Part shown: in pieces, positions 8,165 through 20,218 of the stretch | Numbering within the stretch: the stretch's first letter is position 1 | Layout of the letters: every line of letters begins with the position of its first letter | Origin: Bradyrhizobium quebecense | Lineage (GTDB): Bacteria; Pseudomonadota; Alphaproteobacteria; Rhizobiales; Xanthobacteraceae | Length of the DNA: 64,000 nucleotides | NCBI RefSeq assembly: GCF_013373795.3 | Contig: NZ_CP088022.1 | Location: 2,852,001 to 2,916,000 of the forward strand | Direction: 5' to 3' | Notes under the pieces: model-generated | Database searches by the model: none | What the model saw: the letters and a program-made list of their open reading frames with translations, nothing else | Told to the model about the DNA's origin: nothing | Made by a program: the position numbers and the translations under genes

Positions 8165-9265
8165 CTAGGGCCGCGGAGGCAAACCCGGCCCGCGCCATCG
8201 CGCCGACGTCACGCGCCACGGATGCACGAATCTACCGCTGCCGGCGATCTTGCGGTCGAACACCGGCCAAGCCGGTCGGGCTGGCCGCCGAACAACGGCG
8301 ACAATGGACGCCAGCGGCGCTGCCTTGAGTTTTTGGGCCGGCGTCGCCTGACGAGCTTCGGACTTGGGAGCTTCGGACTTGAGGGGCTCAGTCTTCGCAG
8401 GTTCAGCTTTGGCGGGTTCGACCTTGGCAGCCTCCGGCTTGGGAGCTTCAGGCTTGGGAGCTTCAGGCTTGGGAGCTTCGACCCTGAGCGATTCAACCTT
8501 GGGCGGTTCACTCTTCCGAGCTTCGGGCCTGCGCGGCTCGACCGGCGCAGTCTGGCGAAGCTCCGCTTTGGGGAGCTCAGCCCCGGTGGGTTCGATCTTG
8601 CCAGGTGCAGACGTGAGTGCGTTGGGCCTGAGCGGCACAGGCTTCGCGGCCTCAGCCCTCGGGGCTTCGACCTTCCGGGATTCAGGCTTGTGCAGCTCGG
8701 GAGCCAAAGCCGCCTGGAGAGGCTCGGGCCTCGGAGCCTTCGGAAGTTCCGATTTGGGGAACTCGGATCTGACGGGTTCAACCTTGCGAGGCTCAAGCTT
8801 CGGCGCATCAGGCTTGGGCGTCTCTAGTTTGGGCGGTTCGGGCTTGGGCGGTGGCGCGGGCGCCTCTTCGGCCGGCTTTACGACGGGCACGGCCGCAACC
8901 GATTTCGATTTCAGCCTAGCGAGCAGCTCCTCGATCGAGGGCATCGATTCCGCGTCAAACGGAGCCCGCGGCGCGGCCGGCGGCATGGCCCGGACCGGAG
9001 GCGGCGGCGGCGACGCGACGGCCGCGGGCGCGGGCAGATCGGCCGGCGCCAAGTGGGCGAACTTGCCGCGCGCGATCTCCAGCGCCTTGTCGAAGTCCGG
9101 CCTGTCGATCCAGGCCTTCGATTGCACCTCGGTCACGCGGGCTTCCCACAGGCGCGCGGCCTCGATGTCGTAATAGCCCATCTGCTTCTGATTGATCAGC
9201 TGCAGACCGTGGCCGGTGACGGCCCATTGTCGACCAAGCCAGTGGATGTCACGGTGGAGCGGCAT
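8165..9265 (-). CDS. Pro/Lys/Glu-repeat protein of unknown function
   Basis: A 366-aa protein. Residues 1-80 form a folded-looking N-terminus (MPLHRDIHWLGRQWAVTGHG, then QKQMGYYDIEAARLWEARV). The rest is low complexity, dominated by repeats such as EAPKPEAPKPEAPKPEA and KVEPAKAEPAKTEP, ending in a basic WRVTSARWRGPGLPPRP tail. This resembles the extended linkers of TonB-like or other periplasm-spanning proteins, but no signal peptide or membrane anchor is visible, so I name no function. The start at 9265 overlaps nothing and lies 17 bp after serS; an upstream start would overlap serS. Confidence 0.7.
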   Translation of the reverse strand: MPLHRDIHWLGRQWAVTGHGLQLINQKQMGYYDIEAARLWEARVTEVQSKAWIDRPDFDKALEIARGKFAHLAPADLPAPAAVASPPPPPVRAMPPAAPRAPFDAESMPSIEELLARLKSKSVAAVPVVKPAEEAPAPPPKPEPPKLETPKPDAPKLEPRKVEPVRSEFPKSELPKAPRPEPLQAALAPELHKPESRKVEAPRAEAAKPVPLRPNALTSAPGKIEPTGAELPKAELRQTAPVEPRRPEARKSEPPKVESLRVEAPKPEAPKPEAPKPEAAKVEPAKAEPAKTEPLKSEAPKSEARQATPAQKLKAAPLASIVAVVRRPARPAWPVFDRKIAGSGRFVHPWRVTSARWRGPGLPPRP

Positions 9266-9281
9266 CACACTGGCCCTCGCC

Positions 9282-10637
<1,356 letters not shown>

Positions 10638-10689
10638 TCAAGATAACGTTGCATGTCAACGTTTGCGGCGTGCCTCAACTAGCACAAGT

Positions 10690-10790
10690 GTCATCGCCCG
10701 CGAAGGCGGGCGACCCAGTATTCCAGAGACGTCAGTGCGTCGCCGGGAAGCCGCGGCGTACCGGATACCCCGCCTTCGCGGGGTGTGACG
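10690..10790. repeat. Interspersed palindromic repeat between serS and tatC
   Basis: A 101-bp element with CGCCCGCGAAGGCGGGCG near its left end and CCCCGCCTTCGCGGGG near its right end, joined by AGTATTCCAGAGACG and ACCGGATA. Each end can form its own hairpin. The pattern is typical of short palindromic repeats scattered in Bradyrhizobium intergenic regions. The only other content of this 199-bp gap is the leader of serS. Confidence 0.7.
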
Positions 10791-10812
10791 TCCGGATCTG
10801 TGACGAAATCAC

Positions 10813-11607
10813 CTACTCGGCCGGATTGGTCGCCGACGGCACGCTCGAGGTAGTGGCCTTCTTCTCCACGATCCCGACCGCGATGATGGCGCCCTCGTAG
10901 AGCAAGAGCAGCGGGATCGCGAGCGAGGCCTGGCTCAGCACATCGGGCGGCGTCAGCACGGCGGCGATGATGAAGGCGATCACGATGAAGTAGCGCCGTT
11001 TCTCCTTCAGCATCTTCGAGGTGACGATGCCGATGCGGCCGAGCAGCGTCAGGATCACCGGCAGCTGGAACGCGATGCCGAAGGCGAAGATCAGCGACAT
11101 CATCAGCGAGAGATACTCGCCGACCTTGGGCAGCAACTGGATCTGCGCCGTCTCCGTGCCCGCCGACTGCTGCATGCCGAGCGAAAAGCGGGTCAGCATC
11201 GGGAAGACCACGAAATAGACCATCATCGCGCCAAGCACGAAGAACACCGGCGTCGCGATCAGATAGGGCAGGAACGCGTTGCGCTCATGCTTGTAGAGCC
11301 CGGGCGCCACGAACTTGTAGATCTGCGTCGCGACGATCGGAAACGAGATGAAGCCGGCGCCGAACAGAGCGAGCTTGAGCTGCGTCAGAAAATATTCGAG
11401 CAGCGCAGTATAGATGAATTTGGAATTTTCCGGCCCTGCCACCCAGATGAAGGGCCAGACCAGGACGTTGAATATCTGCTTGGCGAAGAAGAAGCAGATG
11501 ATGAAAGCGACGCCGAAGCCGAGCAGCGCCTTGATCAGCCGCGAGCGCAGCTCGATCAGGTGATCCATCAAGGGGGCCTTGGAGGCCTCGATGTCTTCGG
11601 CGCTCAT
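10813..11607 (-). CDS. tatC: Sec-independent protein translocase TatC
   Basis: A 264-aa inner-membrane protein with six predicted helices, the N-terminal [11 protein letters not shown] signature and the conserved [10 protein letters not shown] segment. With TatB it forms the receptor for twin-arginine signal peptides of folded proteins. Its start overlaps the tatB stop by 4 bp, indicating translational coupling in a tatABC operon. Confidence 0.97.
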   Translation of the reverse strand: MSAEDIEASKAPLMDHLIELRSRLIKALLGFGVAFIICFFFAKQIFNVLVWPFIWVAGPENSKFIYTALLEYFLTQLKLALFGAGFISFPIVATQIYKFVAPGLYKHERNAFLPYLIATPVFFVLGAMMVYFVVFPMLTRFSLGMQQSAGTETAQIQLLPKVGEYLSLMMSLIFAFGIAFQLPVILTLLGRIGIVTSKMLKEKRRYFIVIAFIIAAVLTPPDVLSQASLAIPLLLLYEGAIIAVGIVEKKATTSSVPSATNPAE

Positions 11608-12107
11608 GACGCCCTCGCGTCCTTGAGCACGTCAGGCTGTGGCGGCGTCTCATCCTGCGCAGGCGCCGGCTCGGGCTTCACCTCGCTGGTGATCGCGAGC
11701 GGCTCGCCGGCGGCAGCGTGCGTCTCGGCCTCGACGAAGGTTTCCGGTGTCGGCGGGGCGGGTGTTGTCGGAGTGACCGGTGCGTCGATCGCGGAGGCGA
11801 CCTGCGCATCGACCGGCTTGTCGATCTGCAGGGCATCGCTGACGTCCTTGTGCAGCGAGGTCATGATGTTGCCGCTGGTGATGCCGGTTGCGGCTTCCCT
11901 GACCTCGTCAAAACTCTTCTTGAGGTCGGCCATCTCGGCCTCGCGCATGGCCTCCTGGAACTGGCCCTGGAATTCGGAGGCCATCTTGCGGGCCTTGCCC
12001 ATCCATTGCCCGACCATGCGCAGCACGCCCGGCAGCTCTTTCGGGCCGATGGCGATCAGCGCGACGACCGCGATGACGACCAGTTCACTCCACCCGATAT
12101 CGAACAT
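11604..12107 (-). CDS. tatB: Sec-independent protein translocase TatB
   Basis: A 167-aa protein with the N-terminal helix [20 protein letters not shown], the GPKELP hinge, an amphipathic helix and a long Pro/Ala/Glu-rich tail typical of alphaproteobacterial TatB. It overlaps tatC by 4 bp and lies 160 bp after tatA. It forms the TatBC receptor complex. Confidence 0.95.
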   Translation of the reverse strand: MFDIGWSELVVIAVVALIAIGPKELPGVLRMVGQWMGKARKMASEFQGQFQEAMREAEMADLKKSFDEVREAATGITSGNIMTSLHKDVSDALQIDKPVDAQVASAIDAPVTPTTPAPPTPETFVEAETHAAAGEPLAITSEVKPEPAPAQDETPPQPDVLKDARAS

Positions 12108-12267
12108 GAATTGTTCCGCCTAAGCGCGCCGCCATCGGCCCCATTGGTCCTAGCAGGATGTGGGGCTGCCGGCGCCTTTTCTCAATCGGCGTCCATAGCG
12201 CTTCCGAGCGACGGCGTCACCGTTTCGCGCAAAGAAAAACGTCGAAATATGCGTCAGTACAAGCGCG

Positions 12268-12501
12268 TTAGACGGCCTTGCTGCCGACATCCTGGCGCGC
12301 GGCCGACGGCGCCGCATTGTGGTCGATCGCCTTGGTGGACTCCGGCTTGTCCGCGACCTTGTCGTCGTCCTGCATGCCTTTCTTGAAGGCCTTGATGCCT
12401 TGGGCGACGTCACCCATCAGGTCCGAAATCTTGCCGCGTCCGAACAGCAGCAGGACCACTGCGATCACGACGATCCAGTGCCAAATGCTAAGCGAACCCA
12501 T
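12268..12501 (-). CDS. tatA: Sec-independent protein translocase TatA
   Basis: A 77-aa protein with one helix ([15 protein letters not shown]), the [20 protein letters not shown] hinge and amphipathic helix, and a charged tail. TatA oligomerises to form the twin-arginine translocation pore. It is first in tatABC. Confidence 0.95.
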   Translation of the reverse strand: MGSLSIWHWIVVIAVVLLLFGRGKISDLMGDVAQGIKAFKKGMQDDDKVADKPESTKAIDHNAAPSAARQDVGSKAV

Positions 12502-12648
12502 CCTGCAACCCTCCAGAAATGGCCGGCGGACCGGCCTGAACTTTGCCGGAAGTTAGGCCCGCGGGGTGTCAAAAACAAGGACCTCGGCCGCGGCAAATCG
12601 CTGTCGCGGCTACGTAATATTGCTAGGCTTAACCGGGAATATTCCGGG

Positions 12649-13572
12649 CTATTCGCCCTTCTCCTCGGCGCCGTCGTCATCGCCCGCGTGGTCGATGCGC
12701 TCGTCCGGCTCACCAGCGTCAGGTTCGGCCGCGTCCACCTCGGTGGCAACTTCCGCTTCGAGGTCGGTTTCGGCCTCGGCTGTCATTTCGACCTCGGCAG
12801 TCCCAACCTCGGCAGCCTCAACCTTGGCAACCGTTTCGCTCTCGATCTTCGGTTCCTCGGCTTCAGGCTCGACGGCCGGCGCGAGCAGCAGTTCCAGCGT
12901 ATCGCCGGGCTCGAGCGGCTCCTCGTCCTCCCGCAGCGTCGCATCATCCGATGGCGAGGGAACAGAAAAGCCGGTCGGCAGGCGCGAGTCGAGCAGACCG
13001 GTGCCCTTCAGCTCCTCGAGTCCCGGCAGGTCGCCGAGCGCTTCCAGGCTGAACTGCGACAGGAAGGCGTCGGTGGTTCCGAAGGTCAACGGACGCCCCG
13101 GCGTCTTGCGGCGGCCGCGCGGACGGATCCAGCCGGTCTCCAGCAGCACGTCGATCGTTCCCTTCGACGTGACCACGCCACGAATCTCTTCGATCTCGGC
13201 GCGGGTCACCGGCTGGTGATAGGCAACGATCGCCAGCACCTCGATCGCTGCACGCGACAGCTTCCGGGTCTCGGTGCTCTCGCGCGTCATCAGCCACGAC
13301 AGATCGCTGGCGGTGCGGAACGTCCACTTGTTGGCGACCCGAACCAGGTTGACGCCGCGCGGCGCATATTCTGCCTGCAACTGTGCGAGCGCCGCCTTGA
13401 TATCGACGCCGTCGGGCATCCGCTTTGCCAGCGTTGCCTGATCGATCGGCTCGGCCGATGCGAACAACAGGGCTTCAAGGAGCCGCAATTCCTCAGGACG
13501 CGCTACCGGATGATCCATAGGAGAAACCTCCTCCTCGGGCTCGTCTCTGCGCACTTCCGCCAAGCTTGCCAT
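12649..13572 (-). CDS. scpB: Segregation and condensation protein ScpB
   Basis: A 307-aa protein with the two winged-helix domains of ScpB (RLLEALLFASAEPI through ETGWIRPRGRRKTPGRP and TTDAFLSQF) followed by a roughly 100-residue acidic Ala/Glu tail ending DDDGAEEKGE. ScpB joins ScpA in the kleisin part of the SMC condensin. I chose the ATG at 13572 (MASLAEVRRDE) because an AGGAG site lies 10 bp upstream; a TTG at 13602 overlapping scpA is possible. Confidence 0.92.
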   Translation of the reverse strand: MASLAEVRRDEPEEEVSPMDHPVARPEELRLLEALLFASAEPIDQATLAKRMPDGVDIKAALAQLQAEYAPRGVNLVRVANKWTFRTASDLSWLMTRESTETRKLSRAAIEVLAIVAYHQPVTRAEIEEIRGVVTSKGTIDVLLETGWIRPRGRRKTPGRPLTFGTTDAFLSQFSLEALGDLPGLEELKGTGLLDSRLPTGFSVPSPSDDATLREDEEPLEPGDTLELLLAPAVEPEAEEPKIESETVAKVEAAEVGTAEVEMTAEAETDLEAEVATEVDAAEPDAGEPDERIDHAGDDDGAEEKGE

Positions 13573-13594
13573 GGGCTTGCTCTCCTTCTTCCAC

Positions 13595-14416
13595 TTACTC
13601 AACCGACAGGTCCGGCGCAGCCATTGCGGCCTGCGCTTGACGCTTTCGGAAATAGATCGGCGCGAACGCCTGCTTCTGGTTGATTTCCATCTCGCCCTCG
13701 CGAACCAGTTCGAGGGCAGCAGCGAAGCTCGATGCGAACACCGTGGCCTTCTGCTTGGGATCGGCGACGTAGTTCATCAGGTACTCGTCGAGGCAGCTCC
13801 AGTCCTCGGCGAGGCCGACCAGCCGCTCCAGCGAGGCGCGAGCCTCGGCCAGCGACCACACCGTCCGCTTCGCCAGATGCACTGAAGTCAGCACGCGCGA
13901 CGCGCGCTGCGTCGCATAGGCCGACAGCAGGTCGTACAGGGTCGCGGTGAACTTCGGATGCTTGATCTCGGCGATCGATTCCGGATTGCCGCGCGGGAAG
14001 ATATCGCGCTGGAACTGCGGCCGGTTCATCAGCCGGTTCGCCGCCTCGCGGATCGCTTCCAAACGGCGCAGCCGGTTGGCGAGCGCGGTCGCCATTTCCT
14101 CGGCGCTCGGCCCCTCCGCGCTCGGCGGCTCGGGCAGCAAGAGCCGCGATTTCAGGAAGGCAAGCCAGGCCGCCATCACCAGATAGTCGGCCGCGAGTTC
14201 GAGGCGGATCTTGCGCGCCGCCTCGATGAACGAAAGATATTGGTCGGCGAGGGCAAGGATCGAAATCTTCGACAGGTCGACCTTCTGCTGCCGCGCCAGC
14301 GTCAACAGCAGGTCGAGCGGGCCCTCATAACCTTCGACGTCGACCACCAGCGCCGGTTCGCCCTCGGCGAGGTCGGCCGGCCGCCCGGTCTCAAACGATA
14401 GAATTTCAGCGGTCAT
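13595..14416 (-). CDS. scpA: Segregation and condensation protein ScpA
   Basis: A 273-aa kleisin. The N-terminal domain has the family signature EGYEGPLDLLLTLARQQKVDL, the centre has YLVMAAWLAFLKSRLLLPEP, and a C-terminal winged helix (VRKGEMEINQ-like, REGEMEINQKQAFAPI) binds the SMC head. Its start overlaps the nagZ stop by 4 bp, so nagZ, scpA and scpB are probably co-translated. Confidence 0.95.
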   Translation of the reverse strand: MTAEILSFETGRPADLAEGEPALVVDVEGYEGPLDLLLTLARQQKVDLSKISILALADQYLSFIEAARKIRLELAADYLVMAAWLAFLKSRLLLPEPPSAEGPSAEEMATALANRLRRLEAIREAANRLMNRPQFQRDIFPRGNPESIAEIKHPKFTATLYDLLSAYATQRASRVLTSVHLAKRTVWSLAEARASLERLVGLAEDWSCLDEYLMNYVADPKQKATVFASSFAAALELVREGEMEINQKQAFAPIYFRKRQAQAAMAAPDLSVE

Positions 14417-15435
14417 GCCGTCCCTACCCGATTCAACAACGCATCCAGTTCAGCCCGTGCCGCCTGCCGGTCGAGCGGCTCAGGCTGCTTCCGCGCGGCG
14501 AGCGTCGCCTTGGCCCGCTCAAGCGCCTTGCCGGCCAGTTCCGGCGTCTCCCGCGCGACCTCGCGCATTTCGTCAATATTGCCGTTGCAGTGCAGAACCA
14601 TGTCGCAACCGGCGCTGACGATGGCGCGGGTCCGCTCGGCAATTGATCCGGCCAGCGCATTCATCGACACGTCATCACTCATCAACAAACCTTGGAACCC
14701 GATCAGGCCGCGAATCACCTGTTCGATGATTGTCGCAGAAGTCGTCGCCGGATGGACGGGGTCCAGCGCGCTAAACACAACATGTGCAGTCATCGCCATC
14801 GGCAGGTCCGCCAGCGGCCGGAACGCGGCAAAATCGGTCCGTTCCAGCTCATCTCTGGCGGTATCGACCGTCGGAAGGCGAAAATGGCTGTCCGCGGTGG
14901 CGCGACCATGGCCGGGAATATGCTTGAGAACCGGCAGCACGCCGCCCTGTTCCAGCCCGTCCGTGACCGCACGGGCGATCGCCGCGACCTTGTCCGGCTC
15001 GGTTCCGTAGGCCCGATTGCCGATCACCGCATCTGCGCCTGCCACCGGAACGTCGGCCAACGGCAGGCAATCGACGGTGATTCCAAGATCGATCAGGTCG
15101 GCCGCAATCAGCCGTGAGCTGAGCCGGGCCGCCGTCAGGCCGAGCGTCGGGTCGATGTCGTAGAGCGCGCTGAAGCTCGCGCCGGGCGGATAGACCGGCC
15201 AATGCGGCGGTCCGAGCCGCTGCACCCGCCCGCCTTCCTGGTCGATCAGGACCGCCGCGTCAGCCATGCCGGCTGCCGACCTGAGTTCCCCAACAAGAGC
15301 GGCTACTTGGGCAGGACTCTCGATGTTGCGCTTGAACAGGATGAAGCCCCATGGCCGCTCGGCGCGAATGAATTCGCGTTCAGCGTCGTTGAGGATCAGC
15401 CCGGATACGCCCGTGATGAATGCGCGGTTCGTCAT
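14413..15435 (-). CDS. nagZ: Beta-N-acetylhexosaminidase NagZ
   Basis: A 340-aa glycoside hydrolase family 3 enzyme with LIDQEGGRVQRL, the catalytic-loop motif KHIPGHGRATADSH and the nucleophile motif LMSDDVSMNAL. NagZ removes N-acetylglucosamine from anhydro-muropeptides in the cytosol during peptidoglycan recycling. It is encoded between a SPOR-domain protein and scpA, a common alphaproteobacterial arrangement. Confidence 0.95.
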   Translation of the reverse strand: MTNRAFITGVSGLILNDAEREFIRAERPWGFILFKRNIESPAQVAALVGELRSAAGMADAAVLIDQEGGRVQRLGPPHWPVYPPGASFSALYDIDPTLGLTAARLSSRLIAADLIDLGITVDCLPLADVPVAGADAVIGNRAYGTEPDKVAAIARAVTDGLEQGGVLPVLKHIPGHGRATADSHFRLPTVDTARDELERTDFAAFRPLADLPMAMTAHVVFSALDPVHPATTSATIIEQVIRGLIGFQGLLMSDDVSMNALAGSIAERTRAIVSAGCDMVLHCNGNIDEMREVARETPELAGKALERAKATLAARKQPEPLDRQAARAELDALLNRVGTA

Positions 15436-15481
15436 TCGGCCGATTAGGCCGTATGCAGCTCACGGGTCAAGGAAACGGCCT

Positions 15482-16948
15482 TTAATTTCTTTGGATGAGG
15501 CACTGCGGCCCACCGGCCGACATCAGGCTCCGGCATAGCTGGTTCGCCTCTTCCGACGACGCGAACGGGCCGGCAAAGGCGCGGTAATAGACTCCCTTCT
15601 CGCCGAGATCGACGCGTTTCACCACCAAAGGCTGCGAACCGAGCACGCTGCGATACTTGCCCTGCAGCGTCCGATAGGACGACTGTGCGTCCGCCTCGTT
15701 CTTCTGCGACGACACCTGGACCAGATATCCACCGCCACCGCCAACAGAAGCGGTCGTAGTCGACGCCACTCGGGTCTGAGGCGCGGCCGGGGCTGCGTCA
15801 GCCTGCCCGGGAACCAGCGACATTGGCGCGTTCGCGCTGGCATTGGCTGCGGCCGGGTTGCCGCGCGACACCTGAGGCTTCGCAGCGGCCGCAGGCTTGC
15901 CCGCGGCGGCCGCGGCCTGCGCGCCATCGGGCGAATCGCCCTTGACGGCGAGCGTGCGAACCCTGCGCGGCTCGTTGTTCGGCAGCGTCCCGTTCGCGGT
16001 GATCGGCGTCGGTGCCGGCTGCGCCGTCTGCACGGTTGATGCCGGCGGCGGATTCGCATTGGCGTTCAGCGGAGGAAACACGACGCGCGGTCCGGCGGTC
16101 TTCGAATTGACGTCGACCGGGGTCTCTTCACGCGACACGATCTTCTCGGTGCCGTCACCCGCTGCCATGCGATCCGGCGTTTTGGCCGGCGCATCGGCCT
16201 GGGCCGGGATCACCTTGGTCGGCGTGTTGTCGGCCTTGATGATCGGCGGCTCACCGCTGCGGGGCGAGCCGATATAGGTCCGGTAGGCGTACGCGCCACC
16301 GACGCCGAACACGCCAAGCGCCAGCACCGCGGCGACCGCCATCAGGCCACTGCTCCGCCGGCGTGGCTCAGGCTCTTCCTCGTCGGCCTCATACGCATAG
16401 GGATCGTCCGGATAGGATGGATCGCGCTGCAGATCCTGTTCGCCCGCTTCCAGCTGACCGTAAAGCGCGTCGTCATAGCGCGACGGATCGTGGCCCTGAT
16501 CGCCACTCTGATAGGACGGCTCGTCGTCAAAGGCCTCTGGCTGTCGCGGGGGCTCGACCGGCCGATAGGTTGCGACCGGTTCGGGCGCAGGCGGCTGCGC
16601 CTGCTGGGCCGCATAGCGGTGCAACGGATGCACCGGCTTCGGCTGGTAGTCCTGTTCGGGCTCTTCGTACTCGGTGTGCTGCACGGGCGGCGGAGCGACG
16701 GTCTCCTGCCGCGCGCGCTGCATCCAGGGCGGCGGGCCCGCGGGCGGTGCATCCTCGTCCTCGGCCTGCGGATCATATTGCTGCGGCCGCGCATTGGCGC
16801 GCGACTGCAGCGGACGCGGCGGCGGCTTGTTCGCGGAGCCGAATGGATCCGTCTGTCCGATCAGTCGGGCCAGTTCGGCAAGCGGATCGCTCTCGACCTT
16901 GGAGGTCGTGTCGGCGGAAAAATGTCGGTCCTGATATCGATCAGCCAT
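15482..16948 (-). CDS. SPOR-domain membrane protein
   Basis: A 488-aa protein. A Pro/Gln/Asp-rich cytoplasmic region (about 1-215) is followed by one membrane helix (SSGLMAVAAVLALGVFGVGG), a long Ala/Pro-rich periplasmic linker and a C-terminal SPOR domain (GYLVQVSSQKNEADAQSSYR, ending GPQCLIQRN). SPOR domains bind denuded septal glycan, so a role at the division site is likely. Start chosen at MADRYQDRHFSAD (16948). It lies between argS and nagZ. Confidence 0.9.
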   Translation of the reverse strand: MADRYQDRHFSADTTSKVESDPLAELARLIGQTDPFGSANKPPPRPLQSRANARPQQYDPQAEDEDAPPAGPPPWMQRARQETVAPPPVQHTEYEEPEQDYQPKPVHPLHRYAAQQAQPPAPEPVATYRPVEPPRQPEAFDDEPSYQSGDQGHDPSRYDDALYGQLEAGEQDLQRDPSYPDDPYAYEADEEEPEPRRRSSGLMAVAAVLALGVFGVGGAYAYRTYIGSPRSGEPPIIKADNTPTKVIPAQADAPAKTPDRMAAGDGTEKIVSREETPVDVNSKTAGPRVVFPPLNANANPPPASTVQTAQPAPTPITANGTLPNNEPRRVRTLAVKGDSPDGAQAAAAAGKPAAAAKPQVSRGNPAAANASANAPMSLVPGQADAAPAAPQTRVASTTTASVGGGGGYLVQVSSQKNEADAQSSYRTLQGKYRSVLGSQPLVVKRVDLGEKGVYYRAFAGPFASSEEANQLCRSLMSAGGPQCLIQRN

Positions 16949-17066
16949 CGTGATGATGCATCCCCTTCGGGACAGCGCCAAGATCGCCGGCACAGCCGGT
17001 CCGAACGAGTTGGCCCCTGCCAGATGCCCTCACAAATCCCCACTCGTGAGGGCCTAATGCCCCTGC

Positions 17067-18863
17067 CTACCGCATCTCGGTCGGAGCGTGGACGCCTAGA
17101 ACAGCTAAGCCCGATGCCAGAACCGAGACGACGCCCTGAACCATTGCCAGTCGCGCCCTCGTGATCTCTGCATCATTATTGATAATGAAGCGTAAATAGG
17201 GCAAATCGCGCCCCTTGGTCCACAGCGCATGAAATTCACTGGCCAAATCATATAGATAAAAAGCGATTCGGTGCGGCTCGTGGGCCACCGCGGCAGCTTC
17301 GATCATCCGGGGATAGAGCGCAAGCCGCTTGAGCAGGTCGAGCTCGGCCGGGTCGGTCAGGCGTTCGACCGCAGCGTTCCGGAGATAGGCCAGCCGCGCC
17401 TCGTCGGTCCCGGGCAGATCTGGAACCGCCTCCTCCCGCGCATTGCGGAAGATCGAATGGCCGCGGGCGTGGCCGTACTGGACGTAGAAGACGGCGTTGT
17501 CTTTCGACTGCTCGATCACCTTGGCGAGGTCGAAATCCAGCACCGCGTCGTTCTTGCGGAACAGCATCATGAACCGGACCGCGTCCGAGCCGACTTCGTC
17601 GACCACCTCGCGCAGCGTGACGAATTCGCCGGAGCGTTTCGACATCTTCACCGGCTCGCCGTCGCGCAACAGCTTGACGAGCTGCACGATCTTGACGTCG
17701 AGCGTCGCTTTGCCGGCAGTCACCGCCTTCACCGCCGCCTGCATCCGCTTGATGTAGCCGCCGTGATCGGCGCCGAACACGTCGATCAGGTTGGTGAAGC
17801 CACGCTCGAACTTGTTGCGGTGGTTGGCGATGTCGGACGCGAAATAGGTGTACGAGCCGTCCGACTTGATCAGCGGACGATCGACGTCATCGCCGTAGGC
17901 GGTGGCGCGGAACAGCGACTGCTCGCGGTCTTCATAATCCTCGACCGGCTTGCCCTTCGGCGGCGGCAGGCGGCCCTCGTAAATGTCGCCCTTCGCGCGC
18001 AGGAAATCGATCGTCTCGGCGACCTTGTTGTTGCCTGCTGTGATCAGCGAGCGCTCCGAGAAGAACACGTCGTGATGGATGTTGAGCGCGGCGAGATCGC
18101 CCCTGATCATCTCCATCATCATGGCGATCGCCTTGTCGCGCACGATCGGCAGCCACGCGGCTTCCGTCATGTCGAGCAGCTTCTCGCCGTATTCCTTGGC
18201 GAGCGCCTCGCCGACCGGCACGAGGTAGTCGCCGGGATAGAGCCCTTCTGGAATCGCGCCGATATCCTGACCCAACGCTTCGCGGTAACGCAGGAATGCC
18301 GAGCGTGCGAGCACGTCGACCTGGGCGCCGGCATCGTTGATGTAATATTCGCGGCAGACGTCGAAGCCCGCGAATTGCAGCAGGCTGCACAGCGCATCGC
18401 CGAACACGGCGCCGCGGCAGTGGCCGACATGCATCGGCCCGGTCGGGTTGGCCGAGACGTATTCGACATTGACCTTCTCGGCCTTTCCGATGTCGCTGCG
18501 TCCATAGGCCGAGCCGGCGGCCAGCACGGCACGCAGCGCGTCGGCCCAGACCTGCGGCTTCAAGGTCAGGTTGATGAAGCCGGGCCCGGCGACATCGACG
18601 GACGCCACCAGCGCGTCGGCACGCAGCCGCTCGGCGATTTTGTCGGCGAGCTCGCGCGGCTTGGCCTTGGCCTCCTTGGCGAGCACCATTGCGGCATTGG
18701 TCGCCATGTCTCCGTGGCTGGCATCGCGCGGCGGCTCGACCACGACGCGGGACAGATCGATGCCCGCGGGCCAATTATCCTCGGCAGCGACAGCGGCACA
18801 AATCGCGTGCACGCGCGCCAGCATGTCGGCAAAAAGGTGTGGTGTCGCAGGGGTGTCGGCCAT
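17067..18863 (-). CDS. argS: Arginyl-tRNA synthetase
   Basis: A 598-aa class I synthetase: N-terminal tRNA D-loop recognition domain, the HIGH-type motif as [13 protein letters not shown], the KMSKR-type loop as [11 protein letters not shown], and a DALR anticodon-binding C-terminus. It charges tRNA-Arg. It starts 10 bp after the dgt stop, so dgt-argS is likely one transcript. Confidence 0.97.
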   Translation of the reverse strand: MADTPATPHLFADMLARVHAICAAVAAEDNWPAGIDLSRVVVEPPRDASHGDMATNAAMVLAKEAKAKPRELADKIAERLRADALVASVDVAGPGFINLTLKPQVWADALRAVLAAGSAYGRSDIGKAEKVNVEYVSANPTGPMHVGHCRGAVFGDALCSLLQFAGFDVCREYYINDAGAQVDVLARSAFLRYREALGQDIGAIPEGLYPGDYLVPVGEALAKEYGEKLLDMTEAAWLPIVRDKAIAMMMEMIRGDLAALNIHHDVFFSERSLITAGNNKVAETIDFLRAKGDIYEGRLPPPKGKPVEDYEDREQSLFRATAYGDDVDRPLIKSDGSYTYFASDIANHRNKFERGFTNLIDVFGADHGGYIKRMQAAVKAVTAGKATLDVKIVQLVKLLRDGEPVKMSKRSGEFVTLREVVDEVGSDAVRFMMLFRKNDAVLDFDLAKVIEQSKDNAVFYVQYGHARGHSIFRNAREEAVPDLPGTDEARLAYLRNAAVERLTDPAELDLLKRLALYPRMIEAAAVAHEPHRIAFYLYDLASEFHALWTKGRDLPYLRFIINNDAEITRARLAMVQGVVSVLASGLAVLGVHAPTEMR

Positions 18864-18872
18864 GGCAGGGCG

Positions 18873-20081
18873 CTAACGCAAATCCGGGGTCGAGTCAAAA
18901 AGCCTTTGGTGCTCGATCAGGGCGAAACGGTCGGTCATTCCGGCAATGAAATTGCCGATCCGCCTGTTCCGCGCGCTGCCGGTCTCCTGCACGCTCCCCT
19001 CGATCCATTCCGCCGGCAGGTCGCCCGGCGATTGCCGGTAGCGCTCAAACAGGTTGCGCACCACCTGCTCGGCCTCCCGCATGACAAGCATCACCCGCCG
19101 GTGGCGATACATATGCCGGAACAGGAACGCCTTGATCGCCGCCTCCTGCTCGGCCACCTCGGGCGGAAACGCGATCAGCGGCGCGTTGTGGTGGCGCACG
19201 TCCTGGGCCGATTGCGGCTGCGCAACCGCAAGACGCCGGGTCGCCTCGTTGAACACCGCGTTGATGAAATGTGAGATCAGCTCACGCACCAGTTCGGCGC
19301 CGCGCCGGACCTCGTCGAGCCCGGGGTAATGGCGATCGATCTCGACGATGATCTCTGATGTCAGCGGCATCTCCTTGAGGTCGTCGACCGCAAACAGACC
19401 GGCGCGCAGGCCGTCGTCGATATCGTGAGCGTCATAGGCGATGTCGTCGGCAAAGGCCGCGATCTGCGCCTCGAGCGAGGCATAGCTCCAGAGCTCGAGA
19501 TCGTAGGTCTGATTGTAGTCGGCGATCCCGATCGGAATGCCGCTGTCGAGATAGCGGCCGGCCGGCGCGCCGTTGCGTTCGGTCAGCGGCCCGTTGTGCT
19601 TGACTATACCCTCGAGCGATTCCCAGGTCAGGTTCAGTCCGCCGAACTCTGGATAGCGATGCTCCAGCGAGGTGACGACCCGCAGCGCCTGCGCATTGTG
19701 GTCAAAGCCGCCATCATCCTTGAGGCAGTCGTCGAGCGCCCGCTCCCCGGCATGCCCGAACGGCGGATGGCCGAGGTCGTGCGCCAGCGCCAGCGTCTCG
19801 GTCAGATCCTCGTCGACCCCAAGCTGGCGCGCCAGCGCGCGGGCGATCTGCGCGACCTCGAGCGAATGGGTCAGCCGGGTGCGGTAGTGATCGCCCTCAT
19901 GGAAGACGAAGACCTGGGTCTTGTGCTTGAGGCGGCGGAACGCGGTGGAATGGATCACCCGGTCACAGTCGCGCCGGAACGGGCTGCGGGTCCGGCTCGG
20001 CGGCTCCGCGACCAGGCGGCCACGGCTGTGGTCGGGGTCGCAGGCATAAGGCGCACGGGGGGCAGCCATTCCGACCGACAC
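18873..20081 (-). CDS. dgt: Deoxyguanosinetriphosphate triphosphohydrolase-like protein
   Basis: A 402-aa HD-domain protein with the metal-binding motifs [28 protein letters not shown] and [14 protein letters not shown]. The family hydrolyses dNTPs to deoxynucleosides and triphosphate. The start is a GTG at 20081 ([12 protein letters not shown]), which matches close relatives as I remember them; an ATG at 20069 is the alternative. It is the upstream gene of the argS to serS cluster and is divergent from erpA. Confidence 0.9.
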   Translation of the reverse strand: MSVGMAAPRAPYACDPDHSRGRLVAEPPSRTRSPFRRDCDRVIHSTAFRRLKHKTQVFVFHEGDHYRTRLTHSLEVAQIARALARQLGVDEDLTETLALAHDLGHPPFGHAGERALDDCLKDDGGFDHNAQALRVVTSLEHRYPEFGGLNLTWESLEGIVKHNGPLTERNGAPAGRYLDSGIPIGIADYNQTYDLELWSYASLEAQIAAFADDIAYDAHDIDDGLRAGLFAVDDLKEMPLTSEIIVEIDRHYPGLDEVRRGAELVRELISHFINAVFNEATRRLAVAQPQSAQDVRHHNAPLIAFPPEVAEQEAAIKAFLFRHMYRHRRVMLVMREAEQVVRNLFERYRQSPGDLPAEWIEGSVQETGSARNRRIGNFIAGMTDRFALIEHQRLFDSTPDLR

Positions 20082-20218
20082 GGTATTTTAGTCCTTATCC
20101 ATTTGATTCCATGGTCCGACGCACTTAACTATGACTGAGGCGGCTGACCAAATGAATTGGGCATGACGCCGAGCATGATCCGATCAAACCATGCTCAAAT
20201 AGGGTTTCGGAGACCGAC

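Noticed and set aside
8135..8827. A long plus-strand open frame with Leu-Gly-Ser-Phe repeats
   Set aside because: It is the antisense of the Pro/Lys/Glu-repeat gene; its repeats come from the codons of the real gene, and it has no ribosome-binding site.
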